From Ceratobasidium sp. AG-K (lineage: Eukaryota > Basidiomycota > Agaricomycetes > Cantharellales > Ceratobasidiaceae), in assembly GCA_037039685.1 (NCBI GenBank), contig JAWNGF010000009.1, forward strand, positions 434,001 to 498,000: a DNA stretch of 64,000 nucleotides. The letters run 5' to 3'. The translations under genes were made by a program, and so were the position numbers. This document shows positions 11,899-23,524 of this stretch, piece by piece; the first letter of the stretch is position 1, and the number at the start of each line of letters is the position of its first letter. The notes under the pieces are model-generated. The model was not told where the DNA came from, did no database searches, and was given only the letters and a program-made list of their open reading frames with translations.

Positions 11899-13835
11899 TC
11901 AAAAGAGGTGCACATACCCTATTGATTGCTGGAACCTAAACACATTCTGAGGATCAACAGCATTTTTGATCTCCACCAACCGCGCATAGTTGGAGCCGTA
12001 GTACCGGGATTGCCATTGCTCAGATGAAAGGTCGGGATCAATATAATTTGGATCTGCAACCAAGGTTCAGTATCAAACGGGACCTAGACTGTTGTATTTG
12101 CAAACTCACAGGCGGCCTGGGGGCTGGTGCTCAACGCGTCGTGCATATTGCTTACAAAGTCCAGTTGACTAAAGTAGAATAACGAGTCTTTGTCTTTCAA
12201 AGATGCATAAAACTGGAAGGTGAGGAATGCATCTCGGTTAAAAAAGGACGTGACGTTGGATGACGCTCGGGCGATTTCGCCACCGAATACTAGACGTGGT
12301 CAGCTGAGACTACAATAGGTAGTTGATCGAGATATGCGCACCATTCACTTCGACGAACCAGTTTAACCCCAGGTCACTCGCTGTACCCTGAGCATACATG
12401 TATTCGATCCAGATTTTGAGCGAAGAGTTTGAGACTAGGTCCCGCGTCATGAGAGACTACAGAGTGGGTAAGACCAGGATACAATAGTCATCACCAACGC
12501 TCACTTTGGCATAAAAGTTGTCCGCCTGTTGCCTGTTTGTGAGCCTCGAACAACGCCAAATCGCAGCAATTGACTTACTGGCTCTGGAGAGGTTGTGCTC
12601 AACGACCCAGCGGCGTCGGTCAACGCTTGGATCCATGTAAATTGTTGAGCAGTGAGTTTTGCTTCGGGAATACTGCTAGTAGGGGCTGAAAAGTACTGTT
12701 AAAGTCGCCCATCGAGCCATAAAGTTCCCCGACAGCTGTTCCGTTAACTGGGTGAGCCAGTGGTTAATATAATAATCACAGATTTACTTGCCTCGAAGAC
12801 AAGTTGGTTAGAGCCGCCTGGAGTGATTGTGAGAGCCATTCCTAGCGTTGGTAGTGCACTGCGCGCAAAGCTTTGAAAGCCTGGTAGTGGATATGAGAAA
12901 TTTGTAGTCGTTGCGAGTTACGGGGGCCTACTATTGAATGCATTTTCAAACGCATCCCTACCGCCAACTCCTGGGTTGTATGTGAGAACATAACCAATGT
13001 TGTCCGGCGCCGGGAGTGTCGCATACGTCCAAGCGGTCACAATACCGAACGAAGGGGCTGCGCCTCGAAGTGCCTAGGATAGGCATTAACAACCAGCGAC
13101 GCAACCAGTTGATCGACAAACCCAGTATAAATCCGGATTCCGGTCAAATGCGGCCATGGTTAGGGTTCCATTGGCGAGAACGACTTCGGCGCGCACAGCA
13201 CGGTCGATCAGGAGGCCCGCTTGCCTTGAGAACGGACCGACCCCGCCATATGCGGTGTGGCCACCGATTCCAATCTAGTCACTTTAGAATGGATTCTACC
13301 AACAGCCGAATGCTAAGACTCACATAGGGACACGTTCCATGTGGGAGGGCGCGTCTGCCTTGGTCCCAAAGTCCCTGAGCAAGCGGACCCAGTTTGAGAC
13401 CGGTTTGTGCAGTAGCTTCCCCGGTGCGGTTATTGAGCGTCAAATTGGTCATTCCGGATAGGTCGACAACGAGCGAGCCATCCCGTCCGAGCTAAGGTGG
13501 AATGTTCAGCTAACGCTTGAGACTACTATGAGAAAAATTCTAAATTCTGACACCGAATGATGCATAAGAATGCCTCCCGATCTAGCAACGACAGGCGTTC
13601 CACTAGACGCTCCGCACCGTACGGCCGCTTGTACATCTTGCACTGTTGTCCTAGACGATTTTCAATGTCAAGCATATAAGCGGAATGTATGGCTCCACGT
13701 ACGAGTAAACGATAGCGGCTGGGTTGTAAATGCATCGACGGTTGAACGACAACTTATCGGATTCATACGAGCGGAATTCGGGGTTACAGTTTGAGGGTTT
13801 GAATTTGTGCAAGGCACGTTAAAAGCTCCTCGGTC
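11899..13835 (-). pseudogene. FAD-linked oxidase (BBE/AA7 type), two apparent frameshifts
   Basis: Spliced exons match glucooligosaccharide-oxidase-like flavoenzymes: SFNRRCIYNPAAIVY, TTVQDVQAAVRCGASSG, GSLVVDLSGMTNLTLN, PHGTCPYVGIGGHTAYGG, RNPDLYW joined to ALRGAAPSFGIVTAWTY, then the BBE-type end [12 protein letters not shown]. The cysteine of GTCPYV is the expected second FAD link. The frame breaks twice. At about 13571 the FAD-linking GGHS motif needs one extra base, because the sequence gives GGI in frame and HSYASFG only in the next frame. At about 12674 LL.A and SIPEAKLTAQQF are again one base out. The N-terminal exon with a signal peptide is not convincingly found; the 5' limit is approximate. 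Everything else is intact, so consensus error is as likely as true decay. Confidence 0.7.
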
Positions 13836-14514
13836 GATGATATGCCGACCCCAGCCAAGGCTAATGGTATCAATAGTGTGGCATAAATGCGACTACGCAT
13901 CTCCCAAATACTTTGTTTTTGCGATCGAGTGTGTGAGATTCTTATACCAATTGGTCAGTAACAGGACACTAAATGATAGGGTTAATATACTCAGTAATAG
14001 GCACCCAGCCAGTACAATGTACTAGGTGGTCTAGTGAGGGTGTCGTGATTCCGGAAGCTTGGGCCCCCGCCAAGTTCCAGCTGCATTTATGTGCCAACAG
14101 GTGATGCGAGCTGTCCGAAATGAGGTGGAGAGGACGGTTCCTGGACGCGTGTTCAAATTCCTTTCGGGCTTCGGAGGTGGATTGACAAGATGGAAGCTTA
14201 CAACCTTCCACTATCGTGGTAAACGCGTTTAAGCTATGGTGTGAGGTATCCAGGAAAGGCAGAATGCGGCGATGATCCATGGGTGCGGGCGGTTATAGGA
14301 GTTCTATGCAATTAAATGAACATTTAAAGCGCCGCCAAGAGCTCTGTTGCTGCCATCGGTTGTGGGTAAAGCGGCCTTCGCGGCCATGATGTTGGTGGAA
14401 TCTATAGTTAACGCTGATGAGTCAACCTTTGTAATAAACAACTGCAAGTAGAGGTAACATTCGACACAGCCACAGGCTAGTTCTAACTGTTACTTCCACA
14501 TCTCAGTGCTTGCC
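13836..14514. other. Intergenic, possibly the lost 5' exon of the oxidase
   Basis: A 103-codon minus-strand ORF (13969-14280) has no family signature. A secretion signal expected for the oxidase should lie here but I could not place one. The last ~100 bp are upstream of Rpc9. Confidence 0.35.
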
Positions 14515-15307
14515 ATGGAGGCACGTATTCAATCTATGAAATTGAATCCGAGTAACACATCTATTAGAACATAGATTATCGATAAAAACTCAGCCCTCTT
14601 ATCAAATTATGAGGTGCTAACACTCATAAGTGAGCTGGAGGCTAACCAACTAGCTAAAGCTCGTTCCCACTTGGCTGCAAAAAAGGAGGAAGAGGAGGCT
14701 GCGTTAAGCGGACATCCGATCCTTCCGGTTGCCGGAAACCCCGCCCATGATGAGGTTCCACAAAATTTGCGAACCATTGAGGTCGAGGTAAGTCAATGGA
14801 CCACCGGAGATGGATTCGTGCTAAGCTATGCTACGGTAGTTGATCGCACATCTGAAAGAGGTATACCCTCTTATGCAACGGCAAAACGAAACCGCTATCC
14901 GGGATCTCACTCGAGGGCTGGGCAAGTTTTCGTTGACCAAGAGCGAGAAACTTCAAATTGTGAACCTCGCACCACGTCAGTTGGTCGAGCTCTACGTGGT
15001 ATGTTTGTATTTTTTCGAAGTACGATACATAACTCAGGCCATGCAGATTGTTGAAAACCTAGAAGAGAGGTTTAATGATGACGAGCTTAACGAAATGTTA
15101 CAATTAGTCGAGAAGTCGTTTTTAGTAATGCCCTCGGTCGTAGAAAGCGGGTCGCAAACAATTGTGCAGGCCAAAGAAGTCCGCAAGGCCCACGCAAACG
15201 ATATTGTTGATACAAATGGGAATTGGGAAGGCGATGGTATGGACAACTATTTCGTCCACGAAACCGGAGGTGTGGACGACCTCGAGATGGACGATAGAGA
15301 AGAGTAA
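14515..15307 (+). CDS. RPC17: RNA polymerase III subunit Rpc9 (Rpc17/CRCP)
   Basis: A stalk subunit of Pol III, related to Rpb4, that pairs with Rpc8 (Rpc25) and takes part in TFIIIB contact. The spliced start reads M-E-IIDKNSALLSNYEVLTLI, followed by LEANQLAKARSHLAAKKEEE, LRTIEVE, then LGKFSLTKSEKLQIVNLAPR and VELYVIVENLEERF, which are hallmark segments of this family. The C-terminal acidic tail ends DLEMDDREE. Joining the initiator exon ATGGAG to the next exon in frame requires a GC-AG intron (14521-14574, starting GCACGT). Introns 2 and 3 are GT-AG and keep the frame. An alternative would be a later non-ATG start, which would lose the conserved SALLSNYEVL. Confidence 0.9.
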
Positions 15308-15527
15308 CTCGACAAGAGGACACTGTAGAGTTTTACCCTACATCTCCCGTCCGTTGGTAAGCTGTGGCGGTTCTCTGCAGTGTTGATCGTCGATACTATG
15401 GGGTTGCTTTCCTGTAGTTATATTTTTGAAGCTGTTGTTTACATCGCTTGCGATATCAAAATGGTTATTTACTCGGTTATTCATGTGCATACAAGTTGAT
15501 ACAACCCATGGTACGGATAGTCGACAG

Positions 15528-18500
15528 TTATTCAACCAAATAGACGCCCAGCATTTTGCGACCATCATCTCCTCTGCGCGTTGTGGTTTTCCTTGCAGAA
15601 CCCGAGGCAGCCCGCATCTCCCGATCGTCGCCTATCGGTAGAACAAACCAGACTACCTCATACGGCAAGGTATACGAATGCTCGAGTATCTTGACGTCAA
15701 CTTCAACCCGTTGACTCTTGTCCTCAGCGAGTACAGTTTGGAAATTGAGCTCGAGTTCTGTAAAAGCTCCTTTTTCAATGTGGTCGTTGGTCTTGCCGTC
15801 ATCCTCGACGAGCTTGAATGATCCCTGGGCCCCATGGCTATTTGCGACTCGGCTCGGGAATATATGCGCAATGCGACTACTGTCGCCGTCGTATACTGTG
15901 CTTGCGCACTTGTCTGAGAGTACGAGAATACCGCCTGCACGGACGAGAACGGGAGTACGAGATAGGGGGGCATCTAAGTAGTACGGGGCATTAATCTGGG
16001 GTATCTGTATACTTGTCCCGACAACTTACCAATACTAACAAATCCACCCTCAGGCGAACTTGTGTGCCAGACGCCAGTGTCAAATTCACACCATGTTAGC
16101 GTCTCCTTAGAACCATCAAGTTGACTGGGAAGGTACACTCGCTTAGTGCGATGTCCAGACGTAAGAACGGGTGCGACAAGGACATGGGATCCAAACAAGA
16201 ACTGTTCATCCAGTGCAAGCGTTTTTGGATCTGATGAGTGATACCAAAACATGGGCTAGTGGAAGTTTTCAATCAGATGCCACGATCGGTGTCGCGTACG
16301 CTACTCACCCGCAGGACAGGCCAACCGCGTTTCCAATACTCGCTCACATATAGGGAATACATTGTTGGAATTAGTTGGTAACGCAAGGCAACGACGTCAC
16401 GCAGGATACTAGTGATTTCGACGCCGTCTACTTCCACACCGTCATACATCCATAGGGTAGTTGAAACGGCCTTCCAGCTGTGTACAGTAAATCGAGTATG
16501 CCATGCGCCCTGCGAACGAAGACATTAATACAAGGATGGCCTTTGAACAAGGTACCAACCTGTTGGCACCAGCGAACGAGAAGTTCGGGGCTTGGGTGGT
16601 GCTTTCCGGCGAAGCCACCTATGTCGTGTCCATACAGTCCGGGAAGGAATGAGATACCCGCTGAAAGCGTCATGGCAGTCCCCCGGCGAAGGGCCGTCCA
16701 AGTTGTTGCATTATCGCCGGACCATGTGCCTAAATAATGGATTGTTTTAGCAACGAACGGTAAGATCATGGGTCCCAGAGATACGAACCATGTGCATAAG
16801 CCTGCATCCCAGGTATAGCTGCACGGGTTACAATAACTGGCCGCCGTTCTGGGAAAATTCCCAGCATGGTGTCGTACGTAGTCTATTGCGGCGCGTTATC
16901 ACACACCCAGTAGCTACAACACTCTAAACAGCTACTTACCTTTGCCATGCCCATCATCTGGATCAACCGGCCGACCTGGCCTACAGTAGTCTCTCCTTTT
17001 CCCCAACCAAGGCGAGATTCCCAACTACCGCCACTCCAAAAAGAGCTCTCGCCGGAGAATACCTCTGAGTCGTCAACGAGTCCAGAGTACTCATTGTTAT
17101 CAATCCTGTCATGGTCGTTATACCAAGTCCGAGAAGAGTGTACTAATGGACGTACCACATTCCGGTTATATTCATCGCAACAAGATCTTCTCTGATATGA
17201 CGAGACCACCACTGGACAGCACCTTTGGAAGAGAAATCGAGATAGCTTCCATACATGTGTTCTCCAGGGGCATTCGACCAAAGGAGACTTTTCGCGACTG
17301 TGCCCTCGAAACTTGGTGCATCTTTGGCGGCCTGGACATAAGCGTCTTCCTTCAGTGCTTCGTCGTACAATGGATGGTCGTCGAGGAGCCATGGTTTGAT
17401 GTTGATGATTATCCGTATGTTCATGTCATGTTCAAGGGCTGTACCGAGAGAACGTGGATCAGGGTAACGCTGACGGTTCCACACAAAGTAATGTCTGTTG
17501 TCGGTTTGCGGGTCTGGAAGGGCTTTCAGCCCTACCCCGTCCAATCGTGTTTAGGATACTTACGCTGACACCACCCTGTGCTTAGATGTAGGGCATCAAT
17601 CGGGAATCCCTTGGCACGACACGTCTTGACGAAATCAATAATCGCGTTCTGAGCATGTGGCTCGGCCGCCAGCGCGAGACTCGAAGCAAGATAGCCAAAC
17701 TGAGATCGAGGGGGTAATGTCAACGAGGCACGCCACGTTGAGCTATGTGGGGTTTCCTTTAGTAATGAGATCTACGAATCCGAGGTTATTTAACAAGCTC
17801 GAAGAATTTATGAGAAAAATCAGCGGACCTTAGATGGTTGTTTTTCCAAAGAGGGGGAAACCAACGAAGCATAGATGCTGATCACAGACGGTAGTGTACC
17901 GTCACCCAATATAACATAGTAATCAAGGGGCCCACACCCAGCGCGATACGTACGAAATCCGTCTTTGCGCTGTCAGCTGCGGAGAACATGACCAAAACAA
18001 CATCACGTACTAAATAGCGCGTCACATTCCGCTCCGAGATCGATACTTGCGTCGTTAGCGAGTGAATTGTAATACACGCCGCACCAAATCCCTGTGTTTT
18101 TGTTGAAGATAATGTAAAATGGTGTGACCTTGTAGAGTGGATCACCTGGTACAACTTGCTTAGTTTCGGGTAGCGAGAGGATAATTGCAATTACCCGTCT
18201 CCCAATCATATCCTGCGCCATCTCTTGCTTCCAAGGTGAACTTGCGTCCGGTTCGTAAAATGCCGCCGCGGGCTTCTCCGAGGCCATAAACAAATTCGTT
18301 CCGTCGGTCATTTACGAAGGGCTCATCACTCGGACCTAACAGGGATGCCGGGGATGGCTCATGTTCTGATAAGGGAAACCAATCTTCGCGTTCGACCTGA
18401 CGCATCACAAGGACGTGTGCTTTAACACCGGTGACATCCAAATAACTCGAGGGAATTGAGCTTACGTAATGAAGAACCCCACCCGTGGCTGCGTCGAAAG

Positions 18501-18943
18501 TGTAAGCCCTGGTCCGACAATCAGCTAGGAAGGGTGTTTGGCTAGGAGATTCCCGGTCCTGCACTTTACTGAACCATTGCAGCCGAGGGCAGCCATCGGA
18601 CCAATCTACCCGTATCTTCATCGATTCTGTAGAAATAGTTGACGTGCTATCTCCATCCGATTCAATCTGAGGAATAGGGATGGCTGAGTGAAACAAACGA
18701 GTGTGGGAGTTGGATTGTACTTACTGAATGGGGCGCCGCCGGATCTTCCCAACAGATGCCTCCATTCGACCGAGGCTTATAGACACCGGGAAGCTCATGA
18801 ACCACTCGTACAAGTTCATTGGTGACTGGGTGAACCAGAATTTTGTGACCTTTTTGGTTTTCAAGCTGGAAGGCAGGAGCTCCTGTGCTTGTCGGGGTTC
18901 GAGATACACGACGAAACCCCACAGGAATCTGGTGGCGAGGCAT
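15528..18943 (-). CDS. Glycoside hydrolase family 31 (alpha-glucosidase-like)
   Basis: Hydrolyses alpha-linked glucosides or related glycosides by a retaining mechanism. The N-terminus MPRHQIPVGFRRVSRT has no obvious signal peptide, so a cytosolic enzyme is likely. The GH31 N-domain contains EFVYGLGEARGG. The barrel contains FPIDALHLSTGW, RIIINIKPWLL and the nucleophile block GMW-IDNNEYSG (the join is at an intron). Then come RRPVIVTRAAIPGMQ, the acid/base region TWSGDNATTWTALRRG and FLPGLYGHDIGGFAG. MFWYHSS and FLFGSHVLVAPVL mark the C-side beta domain. The stop is after MLGVYLVE. Many short introns are present; I did not verify every one, but no forced frameshift was needed. The exact substrate (maltose, xyloside or other) cannot be told. 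Confidence 0.88.
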
Positions 18944-19731
18944 ATCGGAACTCTTGAATTCTCAAACTCGCAGCCTAGGAAGTAGTGAGGACAGAGGTAA
19001 GAAGGAAACGCAGGCGAGGACTCTCAAGGTAAGCCAACGATTCAATATAAGCACTTCGGGAGCGATGGCTCGGCAGACGTTGAAATGCCGGTAAACCTAT
19101 ATATCAAAAAGGGGGACGGTGACTAGTGCATTTATAGGTCTTAGTCCGAGTGAAATCCAACTTGAATATGCAGCATTTGTACAGCCTTTCAGAAGCAGTG
19201 GGTGGTGGAGGGAGGATGGTGCTCGAATTTGCATTAGTGGATGACTGAGGCCAAACAGGGTCAAACGTGTCAAACTAAGGTTGCCCACTCAGAACCGGTC
19301 GTCATTTGTTGCCTAACCACGCTCACACTCAAGGAACCATGGGAATGGGCTCATACAAAACGACTTACCATCCTCAAGCTTGCTACTTCCTCCTCTGTTT
19401 TAACGCATGTCTATCGCTCGTCGGGCGCTCGAGTAAGCTAGCTCTCTCAAACTACGGGGGGGGCATGCTAGTGTGAGCTGCCCAGACTTTAAAGTCATTG
19501 TGTACCAACGAAGGCGAGGTTGCAGATTAAGTTTGGATTATAGACCATAGGCGCTCTGTCCGCCCCACCGAAGAAAGTCAAATGAGTTCCCCCTGCTAAC
19601 TTTTAGGTTGGACAAAGTTTGCTATGAAGTCCTGCATTCGAAACGCGTCCTATCCGGTGGAATTCACAGAGCAGAAGGCAACTAGGGTATATACCAATAA
19701 TTGAGTATATGCGCTTGAATGGCGATCCAAA
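18944..19731. other. Intergenic, no gene seen
   Basis: Holds the promoter of the GH31 gene and the 3' side of DUF6534 copy B. Short ORFs here have no recognisable content. Confidence 0.4.
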
Positions 19732-21361
19732 TTAGACTAGGACAGCCTTAAACCGAGCGTCGACCCCCTCCATTCGCTCCTCGGATGGTACACTGTGAGA
19801 GCCTGTTGCTTTCTGGTCCCAAGTACCATCGTCATTCCCACCCGCACCGTTGAAGTCCTGTTGATCGAGCACGTTCAGCGAAACAGATTTCGTAGTGGGC
19901 ACGCGCCATGATGAAACCTCTCTGGTGTTCTTCGAGCCAACCTTGCTGGGGGCTCGTCTTTCATCATAATATCGTTGCATGACACTGGAACCAACCGTAC
20001 AGCTCGCTGGAGTCATTTCCGTCCCTTGCTCCGAAGGTCTCAATGATTCTCGGCTGTAAGAAGCGGTGAGTACCCGCAGGTATATTGCATGGTTGTAGAA
20101 GCAACACGCACGCGTTTAAGGTATGTAGTAAACTAATCCCGTAGAGCTTGGGTTGGGCCCAAATCAATGGAATAATGATGAAGCTATCGCTCTTTGCCTC
20201 TCAATTAGCTAACGAACACAAATCTTCACTCTAAAGTAGACGAACCTTGATGCTGTATATAACTAGGAGAACGACGGCAATTACAGTCGGTGGGAGTTGA
20301 GACTCAAATGTGACTCGGGTCAGGCGACCTAATAAATGGACCGTATGCCGATTAATGGTGCTTTGGCGCATAAGATAGTTGAGTACTGCATAATACAGGT
20401 GATTGGTAAGCCTTCATCCTGGTCCCATGGACTTACTGATACCAGTGATCATGAGATCCACCACCACGATGCAAGAAAGGCAAATATATCTACGTGCACA
20501 ACACTCGTATTAGTCATCCAACCATTATACGAAACCTTACATACGCTGGTATTTTCAATTTGTATGCATACACGGTAATATTGTACTGCGCAAACATGAA
20601 TTTGACACCGAGCCCACCACCAAAAGCAGCAAGGGCGAATAAAAACATTATCACTCCAACTAAAAGGTTGCGATTCATGACCTAAGCGGATTCTAAGTGT
20701 GCGTATATGCGGGCAATTCGAATAACCAAAGCGCACCTTCCAAGCTCGTATTCCGAAAAAACTATGTACGGCAATGACGGCAAGCGAATTTATGACGAAG
20801 AACCAAGATAGCTATAAGACGAAGCGAGCATCAATTATATGTTGAATAAAGAAGAGCTCGCAGCCACGACTTACGTATGTAACGGAAAGGAATGTGCGCT
20901 TGAGAGCGGAAGCAGTGTAAATAATCAGGTTAATTACCCTCAGAGAGGAGCTCAAACTTACGTATGTTCCAAAATTTACAACAAAAAGCTCCCATATCCA
21001 AGCCAAGACCAGTCCTGTGCCCCAACTATTGGGGTCCTTAAGGTCAATGAAAGTGCTAGTGATGCCAAGTCATATTATGATGCAGCACTTACAGGTTGAC
21101 CGCGATTACGAACCCAACCAAAGCCTTCAGAGCTCCATTGTCTTTGGTAGTCGAGGTGGCGTAAGCGCCATACTGCATGAGTAGCACACCGCACAACAGA
21201 GCATCAATGACTGTCCCTAGAATAAAAGGCTACAAGGCGTAAACATCAAAATCACCGTGGGTCGAGCCTTCACTTACCCCCAAATGCAAAGGCCTGTTCG
21301 AACCAAAAGCCAAAGCGCCTAATATTTCGAGCTGTTCTGGAGTTAAGCCTTCCAGATCCAT
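19732..21361 (-). CDS. DUF6534-type seven-helix membrane protein, copy B
   Basis: Paralogue of the genes at 5.8 and 31.2 kb. It starts MDLEGLTPEQLEILGALAFG at the ATG at 21361. It contains PFILGTVIDALLCGVLLMQY, a WIWELFVVNFGTY block, further hydrophobic helices, and the DUF6534 signature KLYGISLLHTLNA before a polar tail (SLRPSEQGTEMTPASCTVG and a segment with LNVLDQQDFNGAGGNDDG). Exons are joined by short GT-AG introns and appear in frame. Its tail resembles that of copy C rather than copies A and D. Function is unknown. Confidence 0.72.
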
Positions 21362-21783
21362 AGACGCGTGAAGGGGTGGAAGGCGGGCGGACTTGAATAT
21401 CATTCGCCCGGCGGGCTTTATCTAAGGGGGTGCACCTCCATTAGCCGTGCTGAAATTGTTGTCAAATGCTTGACAGGCCAGATCGATTCTCAGTGGCGGC
21501 TTCCAAGCTTGTCCCAAGCAGGGATGAGATTCAAATTGTATGAACGCGGAACTGGTTGAACATGAAATCCACATGACGTGTTTATCGTGTTGAACACCTC
21601 CCCGACAAGCGCTTGCAACCCAACACAAGGCACAATCAATCGATCAACCTGAGAGCACGGGTCCCAGCCACAAAAAATCTGAGCTGACAACACATGGTTC
21701 GTTTGGGAGGTAGGTTTGGCCGAATAAACGAATGTGTATTGGAATTACTAGATTTACAACCAAAGCTAGAATGATAATAGTTA

Positions 21784-21797
21784 AAAGCCTAATTTGT
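21784..21797. repeat. Target-site duplication, 3' copy of the LINE insert
   Basis: AAAGCCTAATTTGT here is identical to 22819-22832. The two copies bracket the LINE fragment exactly. Confidence 0.75.
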
Positions 21798-22818
21798 TTG
21801 TTTGTTTGTGATTCCTCATTTATTGACTTTCGGGCTAGCCATGTAAGACATTACACAAAAGTAAAATATCTGTAATACTATCAGACCCTAGTATAATTGG
21901 CCCGGCGTGCTGGCCGTCACCTCTCCGCCGTCCAACCCGACCCAGTCGAGCCGTTTTACGAGTTCCATAAGAGCCGACAATGACCCTCCGACCGATCCTG
22001 CATACATGCACCCACTGATGGCTGTTTTCTCAATAGCAATATCAACACGACGCACCACCTACGGCGCTCTCCCTACCCTCCTTCATCTGCCTCGTGGCCC
22101 GCCGATGCCCCTATCTGGTTCCTCACTTCCCGTACGTATGTGATCACACGTAACATCCCCAGACCCGGTTGCAAAAGTGCTCGAATAGACCGCGAAGCCG
22201 CCCCAAGCTTCTGGTCCCGCACCGCGCGAATGTCATCTAGCGCTTGGCAACTCGTCACTACATGAGAGATAGTCCTGGGATGTGTATCGCAGAATCGGCA
22301 GATTCTAGATTCGGAAAGTTTGAACTTGTGTAAGTGGTCCTCGAGTGGAAAATGCCCTATTCACAGCTGTATCGGCGGAGAATAATGTTCGCGTGGTAGA
22401 TTGGACGCCAAAAGGCTGGATCGCATGGTCGGGAAGGTCTCATCTATATAACACCACTCCCGCACCCTCTCCGAGTCTCCCACCCAGCCCCTCCACTCCT
22501 CCGGCAATTTATTTCTTGTTCTTTTCGCCACCGTCGGGTTGATTGGGGTACGTCCTCTGAGATATCTAGGAAGCAAGTCGCCAGCGTTGATATCAACCTT
22601 CCTCGCCGCCTTCTTCGCCGCCGCATCCGCCTTCTCTTTTCCTTCAACTTTCACGTGCGGGTTCATGTAGCTCGTTAAATATGTATTTTCAAAATAAATA
22701 AATAAAATCAACGTTCACGTGCCTCGGTACCCATCTGGTGTCCAGCCTGACCCCCGGTAGATTCCTCTTGAATTTCTTCAACGCCTTGTCTAGGTGCGCG
22801 CACAGGTGTTCCACGTTC
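21798..22818 (-). mobile_element. 5'-truncated non-LTR retrotransposon (LINE) with RNase H end
   Basis: On the minus strand the element starts abruptly inside an RNase H domain (ALNVEHLCAHLDKALKKF, then DTRWVPRHV and VEGKEKADAAAKKAA). It continues into a C-terminal zinc-knuckle-like block (ESRICRFCDTHPRTISHVV) usual in fungal LINE ORF2 proteins. It ends with a (CAAA)n-type tail at 21798-21808. Both sides carry the same 14-bp target-site duplication. There is no reverse transcriptase, so the copy is dead on arrival, as expected for 5' truncation during target-primed reverse transcription. A 64-bp insertion with a stop interrupts the RNase H part. Confidence 0.8.
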
Positions 22819-22832
22819 AAAGCCTAATTTGT
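22819..22832. repeat. Target-site duplication, 5' copy of the LINE insert
   Basis: AAAGCCTAATTTGT, a perfect 14-bp repeat of 21784-21797. Confidence 0.75.
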
Positions 22833-23524
22833 ATTAGCACTTATGATTGTACTCACAGTGCGTATGCCATAGTTTCGGGGGCAATAGCCCATCGCAACCC
22901 AAGTGAATCATACTAGTAACGGTACTAAGCAGCAGGACACCTAGCTACTTCAGGTCAATACAGCCTTCCCGGTGTTTTACCCTTCCGTGTGTTCGCCAAA
23001 GGTAATGTTGGAGCATGTCATATTGCGGCCCAAGGTGTTTCTATCATCCGCTTGCGTGTTACCAAGCAGTTGTTGGTCGGGAATACTTAGCTTGACGGAT
23101 TTTACTTGGTCGCAGTAACAGCAGATCGCCTCGCTACACGCTTAGGACCATATTTTCAGGACGATCTCCGGCCTGTCTTTCTTTAGTCTTTTACCATAAT
23201 TCTATGTCCGAAGAAGATAGTGACTGAGACAACCAGAGCCTGGTGCGTGGGCATGGTATTGTAGTGCTCGAAGTTGGACTGTTTCGCTGCCCCCCAACTA
23301 TCAGATTTTGAAGTACATATGTTATGATAGTGTGGGCCATGGTAGAAAAGCCGTAGAGGTCGTGAGGAGAAATACCATGACTATCCATATGCATACAAAA
23401 ACAGTACAACGTGTGCCGCATACAGTCTACTTTTGTACCACCCGCTCTCGGGGATCCCCTGCGGTATAATAGCTGCAAACAGAAAGCTCGTGCTAAGGAG
23501 TGGGTGTAACCCACCGACAGATAT
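22833..23524. other. Intergenic, no gene seen
   Basis: Downstream of the NACHT-WD40 gene. Only short ORFs without recognisable motifs. Confidence 0.4.

Noticed and set aside
11899..18943. Possible secondary-metabolite cluster (FAD oxidase beside GH31)
   Set aside because: No backbone synthase, transporter or regulator nearby, and a Pol III subunit lies between; no evidence of a pathway.
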